Origin: Gambelia wislizenii
Taxonomy: Eukaryota > Chordata > Lepidosauria > Squamata > Crotaphytidae
Length of the DNA stretch: 64,000 nt
NCBI GenBank assembly: GCA_030847615.1
Contig: JAUMIR010000014.1
Coordinates: 14,794,501 to 14,858,500 of the forward strand
Reading direction: 5' to 3'
Shown here: positions 53,031 through 62,835 of the stretch, piece by piece
Layout: each line of letters begins with the position of its first letter
How positions within the stretch are numbered: the first letter of the stretch is position 1
The notes under the pieces: model-generated
Seen by the model: the letters and a program-made list of their open reading frames with translations, nothing else
Database searches by the model: none
What the model was told of the DNA's origin: nothing
Position numbers and translations under genes: made by a program

Positions 53031-54041
53031 AAAGATGTTGAATAGATGAATAACATCTATTCAACATCTTTATCAATGACTTGGATGAGGGAATTAGGGA
53101 CATACTTATCAAATTTGCAGATGACACCAAATTAGGAGGAGTAGCTAATACCCTAGAGGACAGGATCAAAATTCAGAATGACCTGGATAGACTGGAGAGC
53201 TGGGCCAAAGCTAACAAAATGAAATTCAATACGGAGAAATGTAAGGTGCTGCATTTAGGGCGGAAAAATGAAATGCATAAATATAGGATGGGAGAGACCT
53301 GGCTGAATGAGACTACATGCGAAAGGGATCTAGGAGTCCTAGTAGACCACAAGTTGAACATGAGCCAACAGTGTGATGCGGCAGCTAAAAAGGCCAATGC
53401 GATTTTGGGCTGTATCAATAGAAGTACAGATCAAGGGAATTAACAGTGCCACTCTATTCTGCCTTGGTCAGACCTCACTTAGAATACTGTATAGAATACT
53501 GTAAAAAAAAAAAAAAAGAATACTGTGTCCAGTTCTGGGCACCACAATTCAAAAAGGATATTGACAAATTGGAGCGTGTCCAGAGAAGGGCAACTAAAAT
53601 GGTGAAAGGTCTGGAAACGATGCCTTATGAGAAGAGACTTAGGGAGCTGGGTATGTTTAGCCTGGAAAAAAGATGGTTAAGAGGCGATATGATAGCCCTG
53701 TTTAAGTATTTGAGGGGATGTCACGCTGAGGATGGAGCAAGCTTGTTTTCTGCTGCTCCAGAGACTGGATCACGGAGCAATGGGTGCAAGCTCCAGGAAC
53801 AGAGATTCCACCTCAACATTAGGAGGAACTTTTTGACAGTAAGAGCTGTTCGGCAGTGGAACACGCTCCCTCGGAGCGTGGTGGGGTCTCCTTCCTTGGA
53901 GGTCTTTAAACAGAGGCTGGATTGCCATCTGTCGGGGATGCTTTGATCAAGATTTCCTGCGTGGCAGGGGGGTTGGACTGGATGGCCCTCGTGGTCTCTT
54001 CCAACTCTGCAATTCTATGATTCTATAATTCTATGATTCTA
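53031..54041 (+). mobile_element. CR1 LINE fragment with inverted 5' end
   Basis: Begins with a perfect 18-bp inverted repeat of its own first bases (53031-53048 and 53054-53071), then [20 protein letters not shown], the C-terminal blocks and a 3' end with four ATTCTATG-like units. A deletion removes 'SIVSRS' (53427), and a local A15 run with a duplicated TAGAATACTGT lies at 53483-53530. Confidence 0.92.
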
Positions 54042-54526
54042 TGAAAATAAGTAAATCATATTCCATTTAAATACTGGGATTTCAAGAGCTTAGGTAGTTT
54101 TCCTGGTCAGCTACTAATTTCATAGGTGGGAGGTGGAAAATTGCCAGCTAGAGTCATCTCCTTCATCTCTGAAAATGAACTACCAGGAAGACCTTGTGTT
54201 ACACACACCACTGAAGCTTCCATATGTCTTTGAGTTGACAGGGATGGTGGTGTCTTCTTCTGGGAAGGTGGATTTGACCTCAGGGTGTCCAGTTACTGGT
54301 CTCAAGCTTATTTTACAATTCTGTATCAAGGAAGAAATCAGCATTAGGGCAAGGGACAGTTATAAGCTAATAATAACCATGCATTCATGTATATCACAGA
54401 AGACAATTACAAGGATTTGTACCTAATGAAATAGGATGCAGTTCACATATGTTTATGCCAAGTAAAATATGGTAGTCTTTAAGGTGCCACAAAATTCTCT
54501 GTTTTTGGTACAATAGCTTAACATGG

Positions 54527-54835
54527 GTTTGTTGTTAACGGCCATCAAGTCGACTTCAACTTATGGCAACCCTATGAATGAGAGACCTCCAAGTCACCCT
54601 ATCCTCAACAGCCCTGGTCAGGTCTTGCAGAATCAGGGCCATGGCTTCCTTAATTGAATCCGTCCATCTGGAATGCCTTCCTCTTTTCCTGCTGCCTTCC
54701 ACCTTCCCAAGCATTATTGTCTTCTCTAGTGAGTCATGTCTTCTTATGATATAGCCAAAGTATGACGGTTTCAGTTTAGTCATCTTGGCTTCTAGGGAGA
54801 GTTCAGGCTTGATTTGCTCTAGGAGCCCCCCCTCC
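54527..54835 (-). mobile_element. BovB/RTE LINE C-terminal fragment
   Basis: Minus-strand translation: YFGYIIRRHDSLEKTIMLGK, VEGSRKRGRHSRWTDSIKEA, LTRAVEDRVTWRSLIHRVA. This is the known BovB C-terminal pattern ('HIMRRxDSLEKTIMLGKVEGxRRRGRPRxRWxDSI...RDRxxWRxLIHxV'). The 3' end (minus) reads GGTTGCCATAAGTTGAAGTC, GACTTGATGG, the same tail as the SINEs, which supports BovB as their driver. Confidence 0.85.
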
Positions 54836-54867
54836 ACCCTCTAAATATTCAAAAATAATTTTTGCCT

Positions 54868-54960
54868 CCTACTATTTATTATTTCTATCCCGCCTTTCTC
54901 CAAAAAATTGGGACTCAAGGTGACTTGCAATTTAAAAACACAATACAGCTAAAAGGATCC
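54868..54960 (-). mobile_element. L2-type LINE 3' tail (antisense)
   Basis: TATTTATTATTTCTATCCCG, CCTTTCTCCAAAAAATTGGG, ACTCAAGGTGACTTGCAATT. Confidence 0.6.
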
Positions 54961-55127
54961 CATATGAAAAAATCTAAGCCAACTGATTTGGGCAGAGAAA
55001 ATAAAATAGACCATGTCAGCAGAAAGATAGCATTTCTCTACATGTAGTAGCATGTTTTCCTCTCGCATGTTACTGCAGGCTGTCCGCACTGGTTGGTTGT
55101 CTTTCTGTAATACAGTAACTTGTTTTT

Positions 55128-55195
55128 AAATTTTATTTAATTTATATGCCACCTTTCTCCCAGAATAGGACCCTAGGCGGCTCATGGAAAGAAGA
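55128..55195 (-). mobile_element. L2-type LINE 3' tail (antisense, short)
   Basis: TTTTATTTAATTTATATGCC, ACCTTTCTCCCAGAATAGGA, CCCTAGGCGGCTCATGG. Confidence 0.55.
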
Positions 55196-55339
55196 TCAGT
55201 GAAACTCTTTTAATTGTTGTTATCAGTTATCTGTGACTTCAGCTGTGACTTAAATGATGATAAGATAAAACATATGTAGGAAAACATCAGTGCAATTGTT
55301 TGTGCTCCTGTGTAACTGAAAACAGTATACACTCATGTG

Positions 55340-55362
55340 TATTTTTTTTCTTTTTCTCTCAG
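55340..55362 (+). other. PPP1R26: Splice acceptor of the PPP1R26 coding exon
   Basis: An uninterrupted pyrimidine tract (TTTTTTTTCTTTTTCTCTC) followed by AG at 55361-55362. Exon sequence begins at GATGGAAGG. It lies 58 bases before the start codon, in line with a 5' UTR intron. Confidence 0.75.
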
Positions 55363-55363
55363 G

Positions 55364-55384
55364 ATGGAAGGGCAGTTTGTCTGA
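55364..55384 (+). other. Short in-frame uORF (6 codons)
   Basis: ATG two bases into the exon, then MEGQFV and TGA at 55382-55384. It is in the same frame as the main CDS but closed 36 bases before it. Whether it is translated depends on the 5' UTR splice form. Confidence 0.5.
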
Positions 55385-55420
55385 CAAGCACTACCTTTTC
55401 AGACCTTGCCAGCTGCTAGG

Positions 55421-58400
55421 ATGTTCCTCATGAACCCCTCTGCTTTGGTAGCCCTTCAGAGGAAATGGGAGCCATTTGGCCAGTCAAGGAACTATAGATA
55501 TCCTGTCTGCTTCTCCGAGTCTGAAAATGACATTGCCAGATCAGCTGTGAGTGCCAGAGTTCAGATGATCATCAACAATCTGCAAAGCAAAGCGTCCCCT
55601 TTGCGCAGTGCCAGTGAATATGGCTGCCATATACAGAAAAAAGCAAAGGGAGCAAAGGACCTATGCCACAAATTTAGAAGAAGTGGGAGAGTACTGCAAG
55701 AGCACATCACATACCCCCAGCATGACTGTCCAGCCGACTCTGATGGTATGGAAGTGGAAGAGAGTTCAGAGTTTGGGCCCCTCTTGTTGCATTCTGACAG
55801 TGATGATTCAGTTGATAGAGACATAGAGGAAGCCATTCAAGAGTACCTGAAAAACAAAGGCCAGAATGTTCAGCCATTACCAAACAGTGCCAGGTGTTTG
55901 CATGGCATGGATAGAGAGAAACAAGTCAGTCAGGGATGTCCTTGGCCTGATCCAGCTTGCAATTTATTCCCTGCAAATGTTAAAGCAAATGTGGTACAGC
56001 AGCACCTTGCTCCTGACTGCTTGGGAGATGATGCCATCCAGTGGACTGCCTCTCCTAGCAGCATGAGTAGTGATGATTCTTTTGAGCAAAGCATAAAAGC
56101 GGAGATAGAACAATTCTTAAATGAGAAAAAGCAGTGGGCAAGAAAGAAGACTACAGCTGGGGGGAATAAGCAACTTGATCAGAAGGAGACCCAAGAGAAA
56201 TTGGCCATCAGAGGTCAAAAAGAAGGTACTAACAGAGTGAGCCAAAGTTCTCTAAAGCAGGGAGACAAAGCACTTTTCCTAAGACGGCATCTTGTTCAAC
56301 AAGACACTAGCAATCCTCAGTGTTTGGAGTCCAAATCTGATGAAGAGCTGACAGACTTCCAAACGAGGCCAACACAGTTTAAAACACCTTTGGCTGGTCA
56401 CTCCCTCTTGCTGGAACAAAGCAGAGAAGGTGAGAAAAGGCAAAAGCTTTGGAAAGCCAGAAGAGAACAAAGACTTGAAAGAAAAGACTTATCTGATTCA
56501 AGTAGTGATGATGGTATTGAAGAAGCTATTCAGCTTTACCAGCTTGAGAAAATCAGGAAAGAAGCAGACTCCGAAACCATCTGTATTCCTTTTCAAAATG
56601 AAGAGTCAAGGGCTGGCAGGGTAGAAGATATATCTCCATGTCTGATGATCCATTCTGTGAAAAGTGCCATGCTGGAAATCCCTAAGAAAACTCTAAGCAG
56701 CAAGAGGAAACAGGTTGCCTCAGTACCAGAAGAACTAAGTAAGATAAGTGGCACTCATAATCTGGACAATGGCAAAAATCATGCTCCTGCAGAAAACAGT
56801 GTCACCACATGTGCAGTCACACTCCAGGCCTCTTGTCGGGCAGACACTGCTACTGAACTGATGTGCGCTGAAGCCATCCTGGACATTTCCAAGACCATCC
56901 TGCCTCCCGTAGGAAGTGACAGCAGATCATTCACAACAGGCCCTTTCTTCTGCTCCCAAGATACATCAGCTTCTCAACATGACAGTGACTGTAATGCTGT
57001 GGACAGTGATGACAGCATCGAACAGGAAATCAGAGCCTTTTTGGCTGTCAAAGCGCAAACAGAACACTTGATGATAAAATCCAGAGCGGCCTCGCACTCT
57101 GTCCAAATTCTTCCCTCCTCGGGGCAACCTAATAGACAGACCCAGAGCCTCAAGCGTACACCCCCAAAACCATTAAAGCCCTCACTAAGTCATAAAAGGA
57201 AATGTAAAGGGGAGAGCAAAATAGTCAGAGAAACCCAGGGCACACAACTGATGCTGTTAGAGGTGGGCTGTAGCTGTGTGGGCAATAACCATTCAAAAAT
57301 CGCTATATCCCAAGAAGAAGGTAGTGTAAGCATATCACGAAATAGTGAAGCTCAAAGGGCAGGTAGGTGCCAACAAGATATTCTACCCACTGTCAGTTCT
57401 GTAGATTTTGCAAAGTCCTCATCACATGGGTTTCTTGAGTTTGGCAAAAATGCCATACAGAGTCACCAGAAATGTGGGTTAGATGACAAGAGCAGTTCTT
57501 TGGACAGTGATGAGGATCTGGATGCAGCTACCAAAGAGCTTTTAAGGTCTAAACGAAAGCTAAAGAAAAAATCTAAAGACCAAAGAGCTCAGTGCAAGAA
57601 GAAAGTCAGGTTTGGTGACTCAGAAATGCATGTTCTTAAGAATAAAGAAAGAGGCTGCAAATCCAAAAAATCTACATTGCTAAAAAGTTGCCTTATGAAT
57701 TCCCGAAGAGACGTTAGGGTGGAAAATACAGAGTCTCAGAACGTTGTCAGGGAGAAGCCAAAAAGCACAAAGACCGTACAGTTTGAACTTAAAAAGGAAT
57801 GCCAGCTCAAACCAAATTATGTACCAGATATCCAGAAGGCATCAAACAATAATCAGAATCTTTGGACTGCTGCATCCTTGATAGATGATAGCAGTTCCAT
57901 CGATAGTGATGATAGCATTGAGCAAGAAATTCAGAGGTTCTTGGCAGAGAAGTCTAAAGACCCTACAGTAAGTACAGATATTCCTGGATCCAATGGAATT
58001 GTTGAGCACCTGGGAGTTGATAAACCCCAGACCGCTCTATCTAAAGCAAAGTACCAGCAGTTCCAAGGTCAAGGCAGTGTCCTATCAAAATGCAGGGGGA
58101 AAGTGAAGAAAGAAGGTCCATCAATGATTGACCTATGGAACTCTCTGAGACTTGAGAAACAGACTACAGGAAATGCTTCTCATAATGGTGAGCAAATAAC
58201 ATCATACACAGAAGATCTGTGCAGCAACACAGCAGTGAACCCACAGACAAAAAAAGGAATTGTGCAGCCTGAGCATCCTGGTTTACCTGTAAAAAGAACT
58301 GCAGAAAAAAGAAAGGTTATCTATAATGGTGCACTGGACCAAAGAAGCTTTCCATCTGGGAAGGTCAAAGCTAAGAACCAGAAATTGCAAAATTGTTTTA

Positions 58401-58822
58401 AGCCTTTGTCTCCGTTTAAACGCAAAAACTCATATGAGTTCAACATTTCCAGCAACTTTATAGCAGGTCTAAAAAGTGCTCAGAATAAGAAGAAACCTAT
58501 GCTTTGGGGGGAAAGACAAAGCACAGAATTCTCTTTGTTCAAAAGGCAGGGGGATATTTCAATAGCAAATTTGCCTGGTGAGTGGTGTGAAATGTCTCTG
58601 AAAAGGGGAACCCTAGGTTCCAGGAATGAGACAGAAGTGAGAGAGGCAGATTTACCTACAAGGTACACTGCAAAAGGGTTGCATCCATGCATATCAGAAA
58701 ACAATGGGAAAATGCACATTGCCACATCCCTTGATAATGTAGCAAAAGTTAAACTTTTTGGAGACCAAGAGGCTTGCCGCAGCTTGGATTCTAACCAAGG
58801 GTCTTGTTTGCAGCAGCCCTAG
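55421..58822 (+). CDS. PPP1R26: Protein phosphatase 1 regulatory subunit 26
   Basis: 1133 aa in one exon. The start ATG at 55421 (A at -3) gives the family N-terminus MFLMNPSALVALQRKWEPFG, followed by a conserved 'SVSARVQMIINNLQ'-like segment (about residues 40-55). PPP1R26 (KIAA0649) is known as a nucleolar PP1-binding protein linked to cell proliferation; mammalian forms are of similar length, about 1200 aa. Visible here: two RVxF-type PP1-docking candidates, KVRF (residues 728-731, in KKKVRFGD) and KTVQF (784-788). Six repeated acidic modules of the form D/S-S-D-D-S-hydrophobic-E-Q-x-I-xxFL start near residues 126, 216, 359, 528, 695 and 828. Lysine/arginine-rich linkers (for example 708-728) could serve nucleolar targeting. 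No catalytic domain, signal peptide or membrane segment; mostly low-complexity and probably disordered. The frame is intact and ends TAG at 58820-58822. Confidence 0.95.
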   Translation: MFLMNPSALVALQRKWEPFGQSRNYRYPVCFSESENDIARSAVSARVQMIINNLQSKASPLRSASEYGCHIQKKAKGAKDLCHKFRRSGRVLQEHITYPQHDCPADSDGMEVEESSEFGPLLLHSDSDDSVDRDIEEAIQEYLKNKGQNVQPLPNSARCLHGMDREKQVSQGCPWPDPACNLFPANVKANVVQQHLAPDCLGDDAIQWTASPSSMSSDDSFEQSIKAEIEQFLNEKKQWARKKTTAGGNKQLDQKETQEKLAIRGQKEGTNRVSQSSLKQGDKALFLRRHLVQQDTSNPQCLESKSDEELTDFQTRPTQFKTPLAGHSLLLEQSREGEKRQKLWKARREQRLERKDLSDSSSDDGIEEAIQLYQLEKIRKEADSETICIPFQNEESRAGRVEDISPCLMIHSVKSAMLEIPKKTLSSKRKQVASVPEELSKISGTHNLDNGKNHAPAENSVTTCAVTLQASCRADTATELMCAEAILDISKTILPPVGSDSRSFTTGPFFCSQDTSASQHDSDCNAVDSDDSIEQEIRAFLAVKAQTEHLMIKSRAASHSVQILPSSGQPNRQTQSLKRTPPKPLKPSLSHKRKCKGESKIVRETQGTQLMLLEVGCSCVGNNHSKIAISQEEGSVSISRNSEAQRAGRCQQDILPTVSSVDFAKSSSHGFLEFGKNAIQSHQKCGLDDKSSSLDSDEDLDAATKELLRSKRKLKKKSKDQRAQCKKKVRFGDSEMHVLKNKERGCKSKKSTLLKSCLMNSRRDVRVENTESQNVVREKPKSTKTVQFELKKECQLKPNYVPDIQKASNNNQNLWTAASLIDDSSSIDSDDSIEQEIQRFLAEKSKDPTVSTDIPGSNGIVEHLGVDKPQTALSKAKYQQFQGQGSVLSKCRGKVKKEGPSMIDLWNSLRLEKQTTGNASHNGEQITSYTEDLCSNTAVNPQTKKGIVQPEHPGLPVKRTAEKRKVIYNGALDQRSFPSGKVKAKNQKLQNCFKPLSPFKRKNSYEFNISSNFIAGLKSAQNKKKPMLWGERQSTEFSLFKRQGDISIANLPGEWCEMSLKRGTLGSRNETEVREADLPTRYTAKGLHPCISENNGKMHIATSLDNVAKVKLFGDQEACRSLDSNQGSCLQQP

Positions 58823-59810
58823 GGAAAATACGAGAGGAGGGATCAGAGTTGGTGTAGGACTGTTGCCTGTTAAGATTCCTAGCAGGGAAAGGGAAGAACA
58901 CAACATCACTCGGGTAGAAGGGAACAACACCAGCAGCACTTATAACTTACCACTAAGAGAGAAGTCATTGAACAAGATAGAACAGCTGCAGAACAACCTC
59001 CAAAAGTTTAAAAGGAGTTTCTGCAGAATTTACAAGTGTAAACTGTGATGCACTGTACACAGTGTATGGTGAAAAGCAGTTTGTAAGTACTTTTGAAAAA
59101 CGTTTGTTTTACAACATTGTTATTTGCTGCATCATAAGTTAACTTTCCTGGCATTATGATGAATCTCCATGTCGGAAAACGTAAGGTTATTTGGGGGAGT
59201 GGGGGGGAAACAACACTTTGGACAGGATATAAAGATAGGTGCAAATAGATTTTTGTGGATGTCGTCCTTTGCATACATGAATAGAGCAACTTATCTTTGC
59301 AACACCTTTCAGTCATCCACCATGGGACAAAATTTGTGTTTACAAAAGTGAGTGCTTTCTTCTGTCATGGAGATGAATCTCTGTGTGGGGTGGGGTGGGG
59401 GCAGGGGGAATGATGCTTATAAAGCAGTCCACAAGAACTGTGGAATATACCGATGTGAAGGTGTGTGTCTCCAATTCTATGTTCTGGGCAGTAGTGGGAA
59501 GTGGGGCAGTGGCAGGGGTGTGTGTGTGTTGGCAAATAATTTTTTTTTAAACATGATTTAAAAAGTGCTTTAGGGATTTTTTTAACAACAATGTATAGAC
59601 CATTTCTAACTGCAGAGCTTTGTAGCTATTGTGTTTATTGTACAAGATGATTAACATAACTGTGGGCTGTTACGATTCAAACAATGATGCACCTAAGCAT
59701 AAAACATTTAAAACAGCTCTCAGAAAATCAATCAGTTGCAAAGAAAAGTCTTGCAAAACAGGTGGAATTGAGTTCAATGAGCAAATTACAGAAGTACATT
59801 CTTTGGTATA

Positions 59811-60151
59811 CAGTTTGAGTCTCCCTTATCCAGAATTCCAAAATCCAAAATATTCCAAAATCCATTAACATTTTGAGTACTGACATGACAGGGTATTTTA
59901 TGTTTTATGTGTTTTCAGATAGTTCACTGTACACAAAGTTTGTTTCATGCACAAAATTAGTAGAAATATTTTGCATAAAATTACCTTCAGGCTATGTGTA
60001 TAAGGTGTATATGAAACATAAATGAATTTTATGTTTAGACTTGGGCCCCATCTCCAAGATATCTTATTATGTATATGCAAGTATTCCAAAATCCAAGATA
60101 TTCTAAAATACCTCTGGTCCCAAGCATTTCAGATAAGGGGGACTCAACCTC
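59811..60151. mobile_element. Tigger-type MITE in the presumed 3' UTR
   Basis: Ends CAGTTTGAGTCTCCCTTATC and AGATAAGGGGGACTCAACC are inverted repeats, with TA outside (59809-59810; 60152-60153). Internal blocks ATTCCAAAATCCAAAATATT, GAGTACTGACATGACAG, GGCTATGTGTATAAGGTGTA and ACTTGGGCCCCATCTCCAAG closely match the consensus order that I recall for pogo/Tigger-derived elements of amniotes. 341 bp, non-coding. Confidence 0.8.
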
Positions 60152-61317
60152 TATTACAAAATAGAAACAAATATGGGGCATTTTATTTTTTGTCCTCTCC
60201 TCCCATAGCTATTTATGGTAGGGCTGGGCAGGTTCTGAGAGCCACTTGGACCACACCTGCCCTAAAATTTCAAGAAACAAATACTGAAAATGAAACAGGA
60301 GGTGTCCAGATACCTATTTATGGATGGAGAGGGGGATATTGCAAAATTACCACTCATGGAAATTTCTGGCAGCAAAATGAACTTGTGGGGCTGGGAGGAT
60401 TAGCAACTGGGGTGGCTTTCAAAAAGGCTCCTGCTGGCTGTAGACCACACTTAACTGACCACTGATTTACAGCCATGCTCATTCACCTCAGTCCAGAGAG
60501 CTGAATACAAACGCCAGAAACAGTCATGAAAGCCTGGATTTTACATTTATTGCAGTAGTCACACATACAATGATGCCCCCCCCCCCCGTGGCCTTGCCAC
60601 CATTTTAAGATGGTTGGGCCTTGCAAGTCTGCTGAACTTGAAGCTCCTCCTTTTGGAACAGTTGACTGGCTTGAGTCATTATAGCCACCTCACTTCCTTC
60701 ATTTGTCATGTGAAGATTTGCAACTTATGGAAGTTTCTTCCAAGTATGAATGATGAGAAGCATTGGAATAAGCAACGTAAGGTGGATGAATTGAGATGTG
60801 GGGGAGGGGGGCATTTCATACCTGCCTACTTGCTCTTAGAAACATGACTTGGAAGTGTGAGGTGGGCATCTTTTTCCAAGAGGTATCTGACATTTCTTGC
60901 TGCTTCACTGGAAAGGAAATGTACTGTCAGAAGGCAGCCTTGGGTGAGAATTAAAACACAGCCTGATTTGTTTCAAGTAGCATTTTATTTAAATGTTGCT
61001 TTTGCAAGATTAAAATATCCCATAAATATCTTATTAGTCTGTCCCTTCTCTGTATAAACTCTGTTGGGCATTCCCTCCATTTAAATCATCTCATTAAAGG
61101 GAACTGAAGAAAAGACTGTGGGGAATACCCCCATAGGGAGGAGAGGAGGGTTGGCTGAATCCCTTTCTGTTAATTCGTTTTCTGTTGAACTGCAGTAGTT
61201 TGTAGCTTGTGATTTCAAAATGCTTTCTAATTGAAGCACTTTTTAAATTAAAATGGGGGGGGGGGTAGTGGTGTTTGTATATAAGAAATGGTGTACATTC
61301 ATACATTTATAAGATTT

Positions 61318-61323
61318 AATAAA
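61318..61323 (+). other. PPP1R26: Candidate poly(A) signal of PPP1R26
   Basis: AATAAA in a T/A-rich setting with a GT-rich stretch about 30-50 bases downstream. The strongest canonical hexamer between the stop codon and the next repeat cluster. Another AATAAA at 63563-63568 is further away. Confidence 0.45.
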
Positions 61324-61494
61324 CTGGGTTCAGATTATGAACCGTGACGCCAACATGGGTTTTATGTTGTGTCTCCTATACATGCATACTTCCTCCCCCC
61401 ACCCCGCCAGGAAATTTTGTCCACCATCTTAAGATGCTTGAGCCAAGAAGCATATCATAACATAGAATGATATTCTGTTCCTGAGGCAATCATT

Positions 61495-61853
61495 GTTGGA
61501 TTGGGAGTGGGAATCATGGTGACAAGAAGACTGAGGGGTGACATGATTGCACCCTTTAAATGCCACAAGAACTGTCACAGAAAGGAGGGGCAGGGCTGTA
61601 GTCTGCTGACTCAGGGAGTAGGACCAGGTCTAATGGTTTGTAGTTACAGGAGGCTAGATTTTGATTGAACATTTGAGGGAACTTCTAGTAAGAGCAGGTC
61701 AGCAATGGAATCAATTCCCTAGAGAGACATCCTTCTCTGGATGTCTTCCAAAAGAGGCTGGACAGCTACCGCCTGGGGGTGCTTTAGTTAGAGATGCTGT
61801 ATTGAGCAGGGGGTTGGCCCATGAGGTTCTTTCCAACTCTTAATTCTGTGACT
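61495..61853 (+). mobile_element. Old CR1 3' end
   Basis: Diverged: GACAAGAAGACTGAGGGGTG, ACATGATTGCACCCTTTAAA, AGTAAGAGCAGGTCAGCAAT, GTCTTCCAAAAGAGGCTGGA, GAGGTTCTTTCCAACTCTTA. The block order fits CR1, but it is a different, older subfamily than the others and lacks clear ATTCTATG ends. Confidence 0.75.
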
Positions 61854-61884
61854 TTTCAGACGTTATTTGAGCTAAAACTCAGCA

Positions 61885-61965
61885 GCCCAAGCCAGAAAAT
61901 CCAGTGGTGAGGAACGGTGAGTGTTGTAGCCCGGCAACATCTGGAGGGTTACATTATTTCCCACT
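61885..61965 (-). mobile_element. hAT-like foldback scrap ('TCACCACTGG' family)
   Basis: CCAGTGGTGAGGAACGGTGA, GTGTTGTAGCCCGGCAACAT, CTGGAGGG: reverse orientation of the family at 8180. Confidence 0.5.
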
Positions 61966-61974
61966 CCTAAATAG

Positions 61975-62192
61975 TAGAGCCAGCATGGTGTAACAATTTT
62001 AAGTGTTGGGATTAGGATTCCAGGAGACGGGTTCAAATCCCTGCTTGGTCATGGAAACCTGCTGGGTGACCTCGAGCAAGTCACTCAGACTCAAGAGGAA
62101 GGCTTTGTCCTCTGAACAAAGCATGTCAAGAAAACCTCATGGTAGGGTTACCATAGGTTGAAAACAACCTGAAGGTACATAACAACAATATA
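61975..62192 (+). mobile_element. Sauria-type SINE, near full length
   Basis: AGAGCCAGCATGGTGTAACA, GGGTTCAAATCCCTGC, GGGTGACCTCGAGCAAGTCA, AAGCATGTCAAGAAAACC and the tail TACCATAGGTTGAAAACAAC, CTGAAGGTACATAACAACAA. Confidence 0.88.
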
Positions 62193-62627
62193 TATTCTTG
62201 GAAGAAAAAAAAAATTGATCCAGTGTATAGTACCTGAAAAGTAGATTCTGTTACTCAGAAAGGACAAAAACAGTGCAGAAATTGGAGAATGAGTGTTCTA
62301 AATGTTCTAATTGCCTGCTCCTTCAGCAGTTGCATGATAGAGCATCAAATTCTCCTTTTATGAAGTCACTATGGACAGGCATTCCTGCATTTACATGGCA
62401 AGGATCAGGATATATTTTCCCTGTGAATTACCTTGCAGCCTCCTCCCCTCCCACCACTTCCCAAACATTTAAAAGTTCTACTAGGAACCCCTTTTCATTG
62501 TACAAAGTGTTTGCACTTAATTGTATTACAGGTCCAGTGTTCTTAAAGGTTCTCCAGATTTTAATTATATTTGGTTTGGTAAACATGTATATATTTCATC
62601 TTTTTAAAAACCAGTTCATATATACTA

Positions 62628-62835
62628 GTGCTTCTCAGGCTATCTGATGTGGGGGTGGGAGGCGTCCACAATTATTTTTTCCCAATGTTCCAGGGACTGG
62701 AACCATATCTCTTCCTATTGACTGCAACAGTTCCTTTCTTTCCTGGAAAATGTTCAGGGACTGGCAGCCAATGAGGGACCCCCACTTTGAGTTGCATTGT
62801 ACTAGACCAGTGATTCCCAAAGTGAGTGGTACTGC
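62628..62835 (+). mobile_element. hAT-like MITE pieces (CAGTGTTTCT family and CAGTGATTCCCAAA end)
   Basis: GTGCTTCTCAGGCTATCTGA, TTCCAGGGACTGGAACCATA and TTCCTTTCTTTCCTGGAAA match 5870-6035. 62808-62835 (ACCAGTGATTCCCAAAGTGA) starts another hAT-like terminus of the CAGTGGTTCCCAAA kind. Confidence 0.5.

Larger units (their letters stand above)
58823..61340 (+). other. PPP1R26: Probable 3' UTR of PPP1R26
   Basis: Mostly unique-looking, non-coding sequence after the stop codon up to the AATAAA at 61318-61323, which is followed by a T/GT-rich stretch (GGGTTTTATGTTGTGTCTCC, about 61360). Earlier ATTAAA-type signals at about 60949 and 61010 are alternatives. It includes a Tigger-like MITE (59811-60151), a C run (about 60574-60586) and a G run (61256-61266). 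Extent inferred, not proven. Confidence 0.45.
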
